From JAGWAJ01 sp965215155 (GTDB lineage: Bacteria; Acidobacteriota; Vicinamibacteria; Vicinamibacterales; UBA8438), in the NCBI GenBank assembly GCA_965215155.1, contig CBDCCY010000004.1:3658001-3722000 (forward strand): a DNA stretch of 64,000 nucleotides, in the 5' to 3' direction. The notes beneath the pieces were generated by a model, which saw only the letters and a program-made list of their open reading frames with translations, was not told the origin of the DNA and did not search any database. The translations under genes and the position numbers were made by a program. Within the stretch, counting starts at the first letter, position 1; every line of letters begins with the position of its first letter. Below are positions 8,356-16,975 of the stretch, one piece after another.

Positions 8356-8916
8356 ATGCAGAAGACGCTGATCGTGACGGCGAGTCTGGCCCTCGCGCTC
8401 GCGGTGGCGCCGGCCCCGGCGGCCGCCCAGGCTGCCGATCCCGCACCGGAGGACGCAATCCACGACGCCGCGTCGGCGATGGCGTTCCTCAAGTCGCTGG
8501 CCGGCGACTGGGTCAATGCGAGCCGCAGCACGGAGCACGGGACGAGCTCCCCGGTGGCCAGCTTCCGGGTCATCGCCGGGGGGAGCGCCGTGGTCGAGAC
8601 GACCGGGGCCGGCACGCCGAACGAGATGACGACCGTCTTCCATATGGACGGCGAGCAGTTGCTGCAGACGCACTACTGCGCCCTCCAGAACGCGCCCGTG
8701 CTCCGCTTCGAGCCGAGCGGCGTGCCGGGCGAGCTGAAGTTCGTCTTCCACGGCGGCACGAACTTCGATCCGGAGGTCGACGCCCACTTCCACGACGGGT
8801 CCATTCGCATTCAGGACAAGGACACCGTCGAGACGAGCTACGTCGTCCACGCCAACGGGGAGCCGAGCACGGACGGGCGTGCGGTGCTCAAGCGCGCGAA
8901 GCCGGCCACCAACTAG
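8356..8916 (+). CDS. Small secreted protein of unknown function (lipocalin-like)
   Basis: 186 residues. Clear Sec signal peptide (MQKTLIVTASLALALAV..., cleavage after AAAQA about residue 23). The mature part starts with AMAFLKSLAGDWV and goes on in short beta strands (FRVIAGGSAVVET, TTVFHMDGEQLLQTHYC), resembling the lipocalin/DUF1579-type beta barrels that begin with L-x-G-x-W. Ligand unknown. AGGAG at 8343-8347 places the start at ATG 8356 rather than the in-frame GTG at 8347. Followed directly by palindromic repeat copy 2, which begins two bases after the stop. Confidence 0.75.
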   Translation: MQKTLIVTASLALALAVAPAPAAAQAADPAPEDAIHDAASAMAFLKSLAGDWVNASRSTEHGTSSPVASFRVIAGGSAVVETTGAGTPNEMTTVFHMDGEQLLQTHYCALQNAPVLRFEPSGVPGELKFVFHGGTNFDPEVDAHFHDGSIRIQDKDTVETSYVVHANGEPSTDGRAVLKRAKPATN

Positions 8917-8917
8917 C

Positions 8918-8991
8918 GCGCCCTCACGGGCGCGTTGGGAGTCTGCGCGGGCACGCAGTCGTCCATGGCACGTTGCTGCGGCGCAGACTCC
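8918..8991 (+). repeat. Palindromic repeat family, copy 2 (best preserved)
   Basis: Hairpin GCGCCC-TCAC-GGGCGC at 8918-8933, then an 11-base perfect inverted repeat GGAGTCTGCGC (8938-8948) and GCGCAGACTCC (8981-8991) separated by 32 bases. It abuts the stop codon of the preceding gene and on its other side the insertion sequence. It could act as a terminator-like RNA structure, though there is no T tract. Confidence 0.75.
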
Positions 8992-10080
8992 TAGTGTGCA
9001 CCGTCAGAAATACGTGAGCAGTAACGCTTCAGGGATTCCAGGATCTGCTCGGCGGTCTTCGTCCAGACGAAGGGCTTGGGGTCTTCGTTGTAGACCGCCA
9101 GGTACTCCTTGATCGCCGCCTCGAGTGCTTGGGTGCTGCGATGGGTTCCACGCCGGATCTGCTGCCGGGTGATCTCGGCGAACCAACGCTCTACCTGGTT
9201 GAGCCACGATGCGCTCGTGGGCGTGAAGTGCAGGTGATACCGAGGACGCCGTGCCAGCCAGTCGTGGATCATCGCCGTCTTGTGCGTGCCGTAGTTTGTC
9301 CAGCACCAGGTGGATGTCGAGGTCGGGCGGCACCGCCTTGTCGATCACGGCGAGGAAGCGCTTGAACTCCACCGAGCGGTGCTTCCGAAAGCACCTGCCG
9401 ATCACCTCGCCGGTGGCGGTGTTCAGGGCCGCGAACAACGAGGTCGTGCCGTGCCGTCGATAGTCGTGTGTCCGCTGCTCCGGTGCTCCCGGACGCATCG
9501 GCAACACCGGCTGGGTACGGTTCAACGCCTGGATCTGCGACTTCTCATCCACAAACAGCACCACCGCTCGCTCCGGCGGATGCAGGTACAGCCCCACGAT
9601 ATCGCGCACTTTCTCGATGAACAACGGGTCTCGCGACAGCTTGAAGGTCTCGCTGCGATGGGGCTTGAGCGCGAACGCGCGCCACACGCGGCCGACGGTC
9701 GAAGCGCTCAGCCCGCAGGCTCGGGCCATCGACTCCCGGCTCCAATGCGTCGCCCCCCGTGGGGTCGTCTCCAGCGTCCGGACCACGACCCGTTCGACGT
9801 CCTCGTCCGACACCCGGCGCGGCGCGCCCGGCCGTGGTTCGTCCAGCAAGCCGTCGCAGCCGTTGCGCAGGAACCGCCGCCGCCACTTGCCGACCGTGGC
9901 CCGCGTCGTGCCCAGAGCCTGCGCCACGACCTGGTCGCTCCGTCCCGCGGCGCTCTGCAGCACGATGCGTGCCCTCAGGGCCAGAGCCTGCGCGGTATTG
10001 CGCCGGCGCAGCCAACCCTCCAGTTCCTCGCGCTGTGCGTCCGAGACCTCCGGGACCTCTCGTGTGTAATGGTTCGGCAC
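8991..10080 (-). pseudogene. IS630-family transposase, frameshifted
   Basis: N-terminal part (10080 to about 9298) has the helix-turn-helix regions (VVAQALGTTRATVGKWRRRF; SASTVGRVWRAFALKPHR), the first catalytic Asp in LFVDEKSQIQAL and the second in LVLD. Right after this Asp the frame is lost: the run of three T at 9295-9297 (AAA on the coding strand) has one base too many. Restoring it gives LVLDNYGTHKTAMIHDW and joins the downstream frame (9272-8991), which holds the catalytic Glu in NQVERWFAEITRQ. The full protein would be about 362 residues. The stop TAG is made by the border CTAG. Probably inactive unless frameshifting rescues it; AAA-C is not a classical slippery site. Confidence 0.85.
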
Positions 10081-10152
10081 GGCCCTCCTCGCTTCCGGGC
10101 CGACCGTATCACGAGCCGATTCTACTGGTCAAGAACTTCAGGCGTTAGACGC
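8994..10152 (-). mobile_element. IS630-family insertion sequence, about 1.16 kb
   Basis: Holds one transposase gene on the minus strand. The ends, read inward including the flanking CTAG, form imperfect inverted repeats: CTAGTGTGCACCGTCAGAA on the left and, reverse-complemented, CTAGCGTCTAACGCCTGAA on the right, with further matches up to CAGTA (about 23 of 33 positions). A TA lies at both borders (8992-8993 and 10153-10154), as expected for IS630/Tc1 target duplication. The left flank is palindromic repeat copy 2 and the right flank begins copy 3, so the element sits at a TA between two tandem repeat copies. Confidence 0.8.
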
Positions 10153-10156
10153 TAGC

Positions 10157-10229
10157 GCGACCTTGTGGTCGCGTTGGGAGTCTTCGCGGGCACGAACCAC
10201 TCCATGGCGCGTGTCTGCGGCGCAGACTC
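10157..10229 (+). repeat. Palindromic repeat family, copy 3
   Basis: Hairpin GCGACC-TTGT-GGTCGC (10157-10172) with compensatory changes relative to copies 1 and 2, then GAGTCTTCGC (10178-10187) pairing with GCGCAGACTC (10220-10229) with one mismatch. Same orientation as copy 2, on the other side of the insertion sequence. Confidence 0.75.
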
Positions 10230-10325
10230 ATTGCCCACCATTCGTCGCCTGACGGCGCTGTGCCCGGGGCGACCGGTCGGAGTCATGACCGCGTTGCCCC
10301 CGCGCCTTGACCGTGACCGGAGGCT

Positions 10326-10628
10326 ATGGTCAACTGCTCAATCATGTCGCCGTTGAGGCGGGGCGCGGCGATTGCGTCGGCGCTCCTCGTGGTGGTGGCC
10401 ATGGCGGCGACAGGGGTCGCCCAGCACGGGCACGACCCCGATGCGCGCGACGGCAGCCATGCCGACTGCGAGGCCTGTCACTTTCGGCATCTCCTGGTGA
10501 TCGAGACGGGCGGGCCTCCGGCGCCGTCCGCGCCGGACGTCGTCGCGTACGCCGTCCCTGCCGTTCGTCCGCAGTGCGAGCAGGGCGCGTCCCTGGGCAT
10601 CCGGCCCACGCGCGGCCCACCTGCGTAG
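10326..10628 (+). CDS. Small His/Cys-rich secreted protein (DUF2946-like)
   Basis: 100 residues from ATG 10326 (94 from the alternative ATG 10344, which gives a more compact signal peptide). Signal segment SALLVVVAMAATGVAQ, then a metal-ligand-rich stretch with HGHDPDARDGSHADCEACHFRH, and a C-terminal R-G-P-P-A resembling the RAPPA ending of DUF2946 proteins. Such small proteins often precede TonB receptors and are suspected of periplasmic metal handling; the receptor gene starts 327 bases downstream. Function is inference; metal identity is unknown. Confidence 0.55.
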   Translation: MVNCSIMSPLRRGAAIASALLVVVAMAATGVAQHGHDPDARDGSHADCEACHFRHLLVIETGGPPAPSAPDVVAYAVPAVRPQCEQGASLGIRPTRGPPA

Positions 10629-10955
10629 TCTTCCTTCTCGCCGGTTCGCGACTCACACGTACCGTACGACGCGCCGGTTTTCGGCAGGGGCTGTCGGACA
10701 CGCGCGCACGGGTGCTGTCGATCCCGGCCCTGGCGCGGTCCATCCGATCGAGGCTCCCCGAATCGGGCTGAACCTGCTCCGGCATCCCCCGCGCGGACGC
10801 GGCAGCGGACATCACGCCTCGAAGCGCATCCACTGCCGCTCGTGCGGCGGCACGGCGCCGGCGACACCATCGACCGCGACCGGTCCGGTCATGGACGGGC
10901 GCACATTCGGCGCTGACGGACGGCCCCGCCACGAAAGGGCAGTCGGGTCGTACTC
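10629..10955. other. Intergenic stretch upstream of the TonB receptor
   Basis: 327 bases with no supported gene. I looked for a Fur-type palindrome, a riboswitch-like structure and a sigma70 promoter and see none that is convincing. Confidence 0.5.
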
Positions 10956-12968
10956 GTGAAGAAATCCGGATTCTCAATGACAGCTCTCCTGCTGGTCCTG
11001 CCTCTTCCGGCCGGCGCGCAGGAGTTGACGATCTCGGGCACCGTGGCCGACCAGACCGGAGGCGTGTTGCCGGGGGTCACCGTCGAGGCGGTCGGTCCCG
11101 GGCTGGCGGACGGACCGCGCGTGGCGGTCACCGGCGGCGAAGGACGCTACGCCCTGGACGGCCTGCCCGCCGGCGACTACTCGGTCTCCTTCACCTTGCC
11201 CGGCTTCGAGACCCTGCAACGGGACGGTGTCTCCGTGGCGGGGCCGGACGGCGCCGCGCTGGACGTGATGCTGCAGTTCGCCAGGTTCTCAGAGGACGTG
11301 ACCGTCGTCGGGAGCAAGCTCGACACGGGCCGGCAGGAGTTCGGCACCAGCGTCGCGTACATGGGCCGGGAACGACTCGAGTCCGACGCCATCTTCACCG
11401 TGGAGGACGCCTTCAATAGAACCGCGAACGCTTTCACCGGCACGGCGCAGTTCGGCGCGTACAGCATCCGCGGCGTGAACAACAACGGCCTGGATAGCGG
11501 CTTCGGCAACGCCAACGCACTCGCCTCCATCCTGTTGAACCAGACGGCGGTGGGCCCACGCACGGGGGACTACCTGAACCCGTCGCTCTTCGACGTCGGA
11601 TCGGTGGAGATCCTGCGCGGTCCGCAGTCGACGCTTCAGGGTCCCAATTCACTGATTGGCGCGGTCCTGATCAACTACAACAAGGCGGCCTTCGACGGCT
11701 ACGACGGCCGCGTTCGTCTTGAAGGGGGCGGTCTCGCCACACGACGCGTTCAGGTCATGCAGAACGTGGAACTGGTGGACGACGTTCTCGCCGCGCGCCT
11801 GACGTTCGAGGACCGTTACGCCCGGGGAGCGGCCACCAACCTGGTCACCGGAGACGATGACGTGCAGCGGACCGACGAGCGGACGATCCGCGGGCAGGTC
11901 GCATTCCGGCCTCGCGCCGACGACGACGTCCGGTTCGATTTCACCTGGCTGCACAACGACTCCGACTCCAACCCGTTCGCCCTCGTCGTGCCCAACGAGG
12001 CCGAGGGCATCACCCTGCAGGATCGGCAGCAACCCTGGAATCGGCCGGATCAGTACCCGTCCAACATGGACTTCCTGAATCTCGAGACGCACGTCGCCCT
12101 CGACGATCACTGGACAATCGATGCCGTCACGGGCTACAGCCGCTTCGACCTGACGCAGAAGTTCGATGCGGACCTGTCGCCGTTCGATTTCCTGAACGTC
12201 GACGCCGCGGGGCACGACGCCATCCTCAGTCAGGAAGTGCGTGCGGCGTACCGGGGCGACAGCGTGGACGGGCTGATCGGCCTCTTCTATTCCGAGGGCG
12301 ACTACTCGTTCGGGTTCCACGGCACGGGGATCTTCCCGGACGGCATGGGCGGCGTGGCTCCTTTCAACCGCCAGACCCGACTGCTGGAGGAGGTCGATCA
12401 GCTCGGCGTGTTCGGGCGCGCGGAGTGGAGCGTGAGCGAACGCGTGCTCCTGACGGGAGGCGTGCGACTGAACCGCGAGACGCGGCGGAACGACAACTTC
12501 GCCGACAACAACGGGCTGACCAGCGACCTGAGCGCCGAGAAGACCTTCAGCCAGGTGCTGCCCTCCGGCTCCTTCACGTACAGCTTGACCCCCACCACGT
12601 CGCTCGGGGCTTCGTACGCCCGCGGCTACAAGGCGGGAGGCTTCGCGTTCGCGGTATTCCTCGGCGTGGCGGAGGCGTACGGAGAGGAGTTCACCGACAA
12701 CTACGAGGTGTTCGTCCGCCATCGTACGGCCGACGGCCGGCTGACGGTGAACGCGAACGTCTTCACCATCGACTGGCGGGAGCAGCAGATCCCGTACACG
12801 GCCGAGGGCGGCTTCCCCGGATTCGACGCGCTCATCGCCAACGCGGGAAGGTCCGCGTTGCGCGGGGTCGAGGTCGAGTCGGAGTACTACGTCAGCAGCG
12901 CACTGAACGTGTTCGTCTCGTTCGGGGTCACCGACTCGGAGTTCATCGATTTCGTTCTGGACGGCACG
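10956..12968 (+). pseudogene. TonB-dependent outer-membrane receptor, 3'-truncated
   Basis: Signal peptide (MKKSGFSMTALLLVLPLPAGAQ), a carboxypeptidase-regulatory-like domain (ISGTVADQTGGVLPGVTVEA), the plug (ESDAIFTVEDAFNRT, AYSIRGVNNN, VEILRGPQSTLQGPNSLIGAV) and most of the barrel strands up to residue about 670 (VFVSFGVTDSEFIDFVLDG). Homology stops abruptly at about 12965, where the codons of an ABC ATPase begin in another frame. The last strands, needed for barrel closure and for the C-terminal aromatic targeting signal, are missing. The frame has no stop and runs on as arginine-rich nonsense through the ATPase remnant into the next permease. GTG start at 10956. Substrate unknown; the neighbouring His/Cys-rich protein hints at metal. 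Confidence 0.85.
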
Positions 12969-13413
12969 GGCCCTCGCCGGCAGCCCGCGACTCCTCATCG
13001 TCGACGAGCCGACGGCGGGTCTCGACCCGGCGGAACGCAGTCGCTTCCACCGCGTCCTGGCCGACATCGCCGCCGACAACGTCGTCCTGCTCTCGACGCA
13101 CATCGTCGACGACGTCGAGAGCCTCTGCGAGCGGCTGTCGATCCTCGCCGGCGGGCGGATTGTCGCCGAGGGCACGCCGGCCGCCCTGACCGAACGTCTC
13201 GAGGGCCGCCTCTGGTCGCGGGTGGTGCCCCGTGGCGAACCGCTGCCCGACGACGCGCTGCACGCCTCGGCGACGCCGGTGGGCGCGCTGGTCATCGTCG
13301 AGGCGGCGGGCTCGCCCGGCGAGATCTGGGCGCCGCACGCGCCGCGTCTGGAGGACGTCTACCACGCGGCCATCGCGCGCGCGGGCGTCCGGGACGAGGA
13401 GGCGGTGGCGTGA
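12964..13413 (+). pseudogene. ABC transporter ATP-binding protein, 5'-truncated remnant
   Basis: A different frame from the receptor. It opens at ARALAGSPRLLIVDEPTAGL, i.e. just after where the LSGGQ signature should be, and holds Walker B with its Glu, the D-loop and the switch His in LLSTHIVDDVE, then a normal C-terminal regulatory tail to the TGA at 13411-13413. Walker A, Q-loop and signature are absent and there is no start codon, so it cannot work as an ATPase. The last four bases overlap the GTG start of the permease gene (GTGA), as expected for the original ATPase-permease operon. Confidence 0.85.
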
Positions 13414-16400
13414 GCGCCCTGCGTCTGGCGGCGGCCGAGGCGTGGCACGAGTTCCGCGCCGGCTGCCGGGGGCCGCTCATTCCGATCGCGTTCCCGGGGC
13501 TGATCGCCTACCTGATGCTCGTGCTGCTGAACGCGGACTACCTGCGTGACTTCGGTGCGACCGACGTGCCGCGCAACAGCCCGCACCTCGTCTACCTGAT
13601 GATCGCCGGGCAGGCAATCTGGCTCCTCTTCGTCTGGGCCTGGCTCTTCGCCCAGGTAGTCGTGCGCGACCGGGCGGCCAGCCTGCACGAGGTGGTGCTC
13701 TCGGCCCCCATCTCGCTTCGCGCGCTCCTCGCCGGCCGCTACGTCGGTGCCGTGGGCCTGGCCTGCGTGCTGTCTCTGGCAACGGGCATCGGGTTCCTGC
13801 TGGTCCCTCCCCTCGGCGCCCTCGGCCTGTTCCCTCCCGACACGGTCGGACCGCAACCGTTCTTCGCGATCGGGCACGCGCTGCTGATCCTGACCCTGCC
13901 ATCGGCCGTGGGGACGGGCGCCCTGTTCCTGTGCGCCGCCATCCGGACGCGGGGAGTGGGCGGGCCGTTCGCGTGCGCGGCCGCGATGATGCTGGTGTGG
14001 ATGGTCGCGATGGTGGTGGTGCGCGGGGCCGACGCGGACCCCGCGGTCGCCTCGCTCCTCGACCCGTCCGCGTTCGCGGAAGTGGAGGAGCAGTCCAACC
14101 TCTGGACACCGCGCGAGAAGGCCGTGGGCGTCCTGGAGATGACGGCGCCGCTCTGGGCCAACCGCCTGCTCTGGGCGTTCCCCGGGCTGCTCCTGCTGAT
14201 CATCGTGCTGCGCCGGGTGGAGCGCGAGCGGCTGACGCTGGAACGGGAGCCTGCGGCGCGGGGAGCGGGCCGCGCCGCGGACGGGGGCAACGCGGATCCG
14301 GGGCCGGCCCGCATGCCACCGCTCGGTCCGGCCGCGAGGCCTTCGTGGCTGGGCGCCACGTGGAGCGAAGCGGTCTGGCACTTCACCCTCTCGTTCCGCG
14401 GCTGGGCAGCCCCGCTCGCGCTCCTCGTCCTGGCCGCCATGGGCGTCGGCGGCGCGTTCATCCATGTCGTCCTGCACGCGGACGGCCCTCTCCACCCCCG
14501 TCCGCACCTCGTCGGCCCGCTGCTGATCGAGTTCTACTACCTGGTCATCGTGTTCATGGTGGCCGGGTTCGTCGGCACCATGGCCCGCCGGGATGACCGA
14601 GCCGGCTATGGCGAGGTCGCCGACGCCACCCCCGCGCCGCTCGGCAGCCGCGTGATGGGCCGGGCCCTGGCGGCGGCCGCCGTCACCGTCCTCTTCGCCC
14701 TGACGCCGGTGCTGTCGGTGTGGATCGTGGTGGCCCTCGCAGTTCCCGACGCCTTCAGCCTGCTCGACCCCGTGCTCTACTTCGGGTTGCTGCTCGCGCC
14801 GTCCCTGCTGGAGCTCTGCGCACTCGTGCTGCTGGCCCACGCGTTGATTCGTCACGCGGGGGCGGCGCACGCCGCAGGGGTCATCTTCGCGTTCTTCATC
14901 GTCGTCAACAACGAGCTCGGCGTCACGGCCTACCCGCCGGCGAAGCTCGGCGTACCGCCGAGCGTCACCCTGTCGGAGTTTTCCGGGTGGGCGCCGTGGC
15001 TCGGCTACGTGCTGACGGCCGACCTCTTCAAGCTGGTGGTCGCGGCGGCCGTCGTCGCCGTGGCGTGGCTCGCCTGGCCGCGCGGGACCGCGCTCACCGT
15101 GCGGCTCCGCTGGCGCGCCGGCGCGAGCAGGCTCGCCGGCGCCGCGGGCGCTCTGGCGGCCGGCACGGTCGTGCTGGCCATCGGACTGCACACGGTGTTG
15201 CACGACCGGCTCGTGAGCCGGGGCGGCTACGAGTCCGCCGCCGCCGAAACCGCGGACGACGCCGCGTGGGAGGCGCGCTGGTGGGCGGCGGCAGCGCCGT
15301 TCGCCATCGCCGGCGGAGAGGCGAACATCGCAATCGACCCGGCTGCGAGGCGCGCTACCGCCCGCTGGCGCCTGTACGGCGTGCGCTCGAGCTCCCGGAC
15401 CCTGCACGGCTCGCTTCCCCACGGCGCCGAGATTGCACGCGCTGCCGTCGATGGCCGCGAGGCAACCGTGACGGTCGCGTCGGACCACTTCGCCGTGGCG
15501 CTCGATGCCTGCGGACCGACGCCTCCGGATGCGGAGAGCAACGCGCCCGCGACGCGCGTCCAGGAGACGTCGGCACGGGGCGGCGGGGAGCCCGGATCCG
15601 AGGAGGAAGGCTGCACGGTCGAGCTGGAGGTCGTCGTCCGCGGAAACGGGTGGTCGGCCGAGGGAGAGAGCCCCTGGCTGCACCCCTCCGGGGTATGGCT
15701 CCGTGCCGTCGACCTGTTGCCGGCGCTCGGCCACGACCCCGACCGCCTGCTGCGCGCGCCTGACCAGCGGGCGATCCACCGCCTGGATCCCGTCCCGGGG
15801 GACGTCGCGGCGGGCGCGCTCGCGCCTGCTGCCGGCGTGGCGCCCGCGGGCGACTGGCGCTGGTCGGTGGTCTTCACGGGCGCCGACCGCGTCGCGGGTC
15901 GCCCCGACGGCACCCGGTTGGCCACGACGGGGCGCACGGCAGGGCCGCTGGATTTCGCGGTCGCGTGGTGGCCGGGTGCGCCGATCGAGACCCGCCGCGG
16001 GGGCGTGACCGCCCTGCACGGCCCGCAGCGTGCGCGCGACGTCGGCGGGGTCCTCGACGACCTCCGGGAGATGAGCGACTGCGTCGCAGCGACCCTCGGC
16101 CGCGCGCCGGCGGTCCGCACGGTGCTGCAGGCACCGCGCGAGCGCGGCGAGACGGCGCTCTACGGCGACCTGCTGTGGCTGCCGGAGAACGAGGGCTGGG
16201 ACATTGCGGGGGAGGGCTTCGGCCGTTGGCTTCGCCGGGCGACGATCGCGGCAGCCCTGGCCGCGCGCCAGGTTGCGGACGGGGCCGACCTCCGCAAGGA
16301 GCCTGGCGAGGACTGGCTGCGGATTGGCGTCCCGGGCTGGATCGGTCTGGAGTGCGTCCGGCGGGAGGACGGGGCGGACGCATGGCTGGCCCTGCAGGCT

Positions 16401-16925
16401 CGCGCCAGCGACCAGGTCGTCGAAGCGCTCGGGGCCCTCGACGCGCCCGCGACCGGCGTCGCGGCAGCCGGCGACGCGCCTTGGGTGCGGGAGTACACGC
16501 CGCTGGCGACGGTCGGCTGGGTCGAGTCGGTCGGGCCCTCCGACGCCGCCGTCGCGGTCGGCGCGGTGGTCGCGGAGGTGCGGGCCGGCGCGCCGTTGCC
16601 CGACGCTCTGGCGGGGGTCGTCGGACTCGCCACGGCCGAGGCGCTTCTCGGACCGCCGGCGGCGTCGGACGTCCTGGTGGCGCAGGCGGAGCGAACGCTC
16701 GACATAGGCGGCCAGCGCTGGCTCTGGCGCGACGGCGGCTGGGAGCCGGTGGCCGCCCCCATCCACGTGACGCAGCGTTTCGAAGGCGACCGCGGCGGCC
16801 GGAGGCGGATCGGCCCCGTGCCGACGACGGTCGAGCCGGGCGCACCGTTCACGCTGATCGACGCCTGGCCGTCGTTCGAGCGGACGCCGGCCGACAACGT
16901 CTGGCGCGGCGGTGGCGACGACTGA
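13410..16925 (+). CDS. ABC-2 permease fused to a zinc-site-less M1-aminopeptidase-like domain (copy A)
   Basis: 1171 residues from GTG 13410. Residues about 1-260 and 320-595 are two ABC-2-type membrane halves with about a dozen hydrophobic helices (e.g. QAIWLLFVWAWLFAQVVVRD; LVVAAAVVAVAWLAW). The rest (about 600-1171) is extracytoplasmic and follows the layout of proteins annotated as ABC permease/M1 family aminopeptidase: a beta-rich part, GWSAEGESPWLHPSGVWLR, then LLWLPENEGWDIAG. Where those enzymes carry HExxH, this copy has TIAAALAARQV (about residue 943), and the later Glu region reads GVPGWIGLECV, so no zinc ligands are seen. An export or efflux role is possible; substrate unknown. First of three tandem paralogues. 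Its ATPase partner upstream is truncated. Confidence 0.8.
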   Translation: MSALRLAAAEAWHEFRAGCRGPLIPIAFPGLIAYLMLVLLNADYLRDFGATDVPRNSPHLVYLMIAGQAIWLLFVWAWLFAQVVVRDRAASLHEVVLSAPISLRALLAGRYVGAVGLACVLSLATGIGFLLVPPLGALGLFPPDTVGPQPFFAIGHALLILTLPSAVGTGALFLCAAIRTRGVGGPFACAAAMMLVWMVAMVVVRGADADPAVASLLDPSAFAEVEEQSNLWTPREKAVGVLEMTAPLWANRLLWAFPGLLLLIIVLRRVERERLTLEREPAARGAGRAADGGNADPGPARMPPLGPAARPSWLGATWSEAVWHFTLSFRGWAAPLALLVLAAMGVGGAFIHVVLHADGPLHPRPHLVGPLLIEFYYLVIVFMVAGFVGTMARRDDRAGYGEVADATPAPLGSRVMGRALAAAAVTVLFALTPVLSVWIVVALAVPDAFSLLDPVLYFGLLLAPSLLELCALVLLAHALIRHAGAAHAAGVIFAFFIVVNNELGVTAYPPAKLGVPPSVTLSEFSGWAPWLGYVLTADLFKLVVAAAVVAVAWLAWPRGTALTVRLRWRAGASRLAGAAGALAAGTVVLAIGLHTVLHDRLVSRGGYESAAAETADDAAWEARWWAAAAPFAIAGGEANIAIDPAARRATARWRLYGVRSSSRTLHGSLPHGAEIARAAVDGREATVTVASDHFAVALDACGPTPPDAESNAPATRVQETSARGGGEPGSEEEGCTVELEVVVRGNGWSAEGESPWLHPSGVWLRAVDLLPALGHDPDRLLRAPDQRAIHRLDPVPGDVAAGALAPAAGVAPAGDWRWSVVFTGADRVAGRPDGTRLATTGRTAGPLDFAVAWWPGAPIETRRGGVTALHGPQRARDVGGVLDDLREMSDCVAATLGRAPAVRTVLQAPRERGETALYGDLLWLPENEGWDIAGEGFGRWLRRATIAAALAARQVADGADLRKEPGEDWLRIGVPGWIGLECVRREDGADAWLALQARASDQVVEALGALDAPATGVAAAGDAPWVREYTPLATVGWVESVGPSDAAVAVGAVVAEVRAGAPLPDALAGVVGLATAEALLGPPAASDVLVAQAERTLDIGGQRWLWRDGGWEPVAAPIHVTQRFEGDRGGRRRIGPVPTTVEPGAPFTLIDAWPSFERTPADNVWRGGGDD

Positions 16926-16975
16926 CGGAATCGACGCGACCGGGCGCCGCGAGCCGGGCGCGAGGAGACCGCAGC

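Noticed and set aside
8938..8991. CRISPR-like repeat array around the IS
   Set aside because: Only two nearby copies, palindromic, with no regular spacers and no cas genes; it is a dispersed repeat.
10629..10955. Cobalamin riboswitch or Fur box before the TonB receptor
   Set aside because: Expected by context, but no B12-box-like sequence or Fur palindrome was found.
10956..16925. A single 1989-residue TonB-ABC fusion protein
   Set aside because: The middle third is the ATPase remnant read in the wrong frame (Arg-rich nonsense). Treated as a junction of a truncated receptor and a separate permease with its own GTG start.
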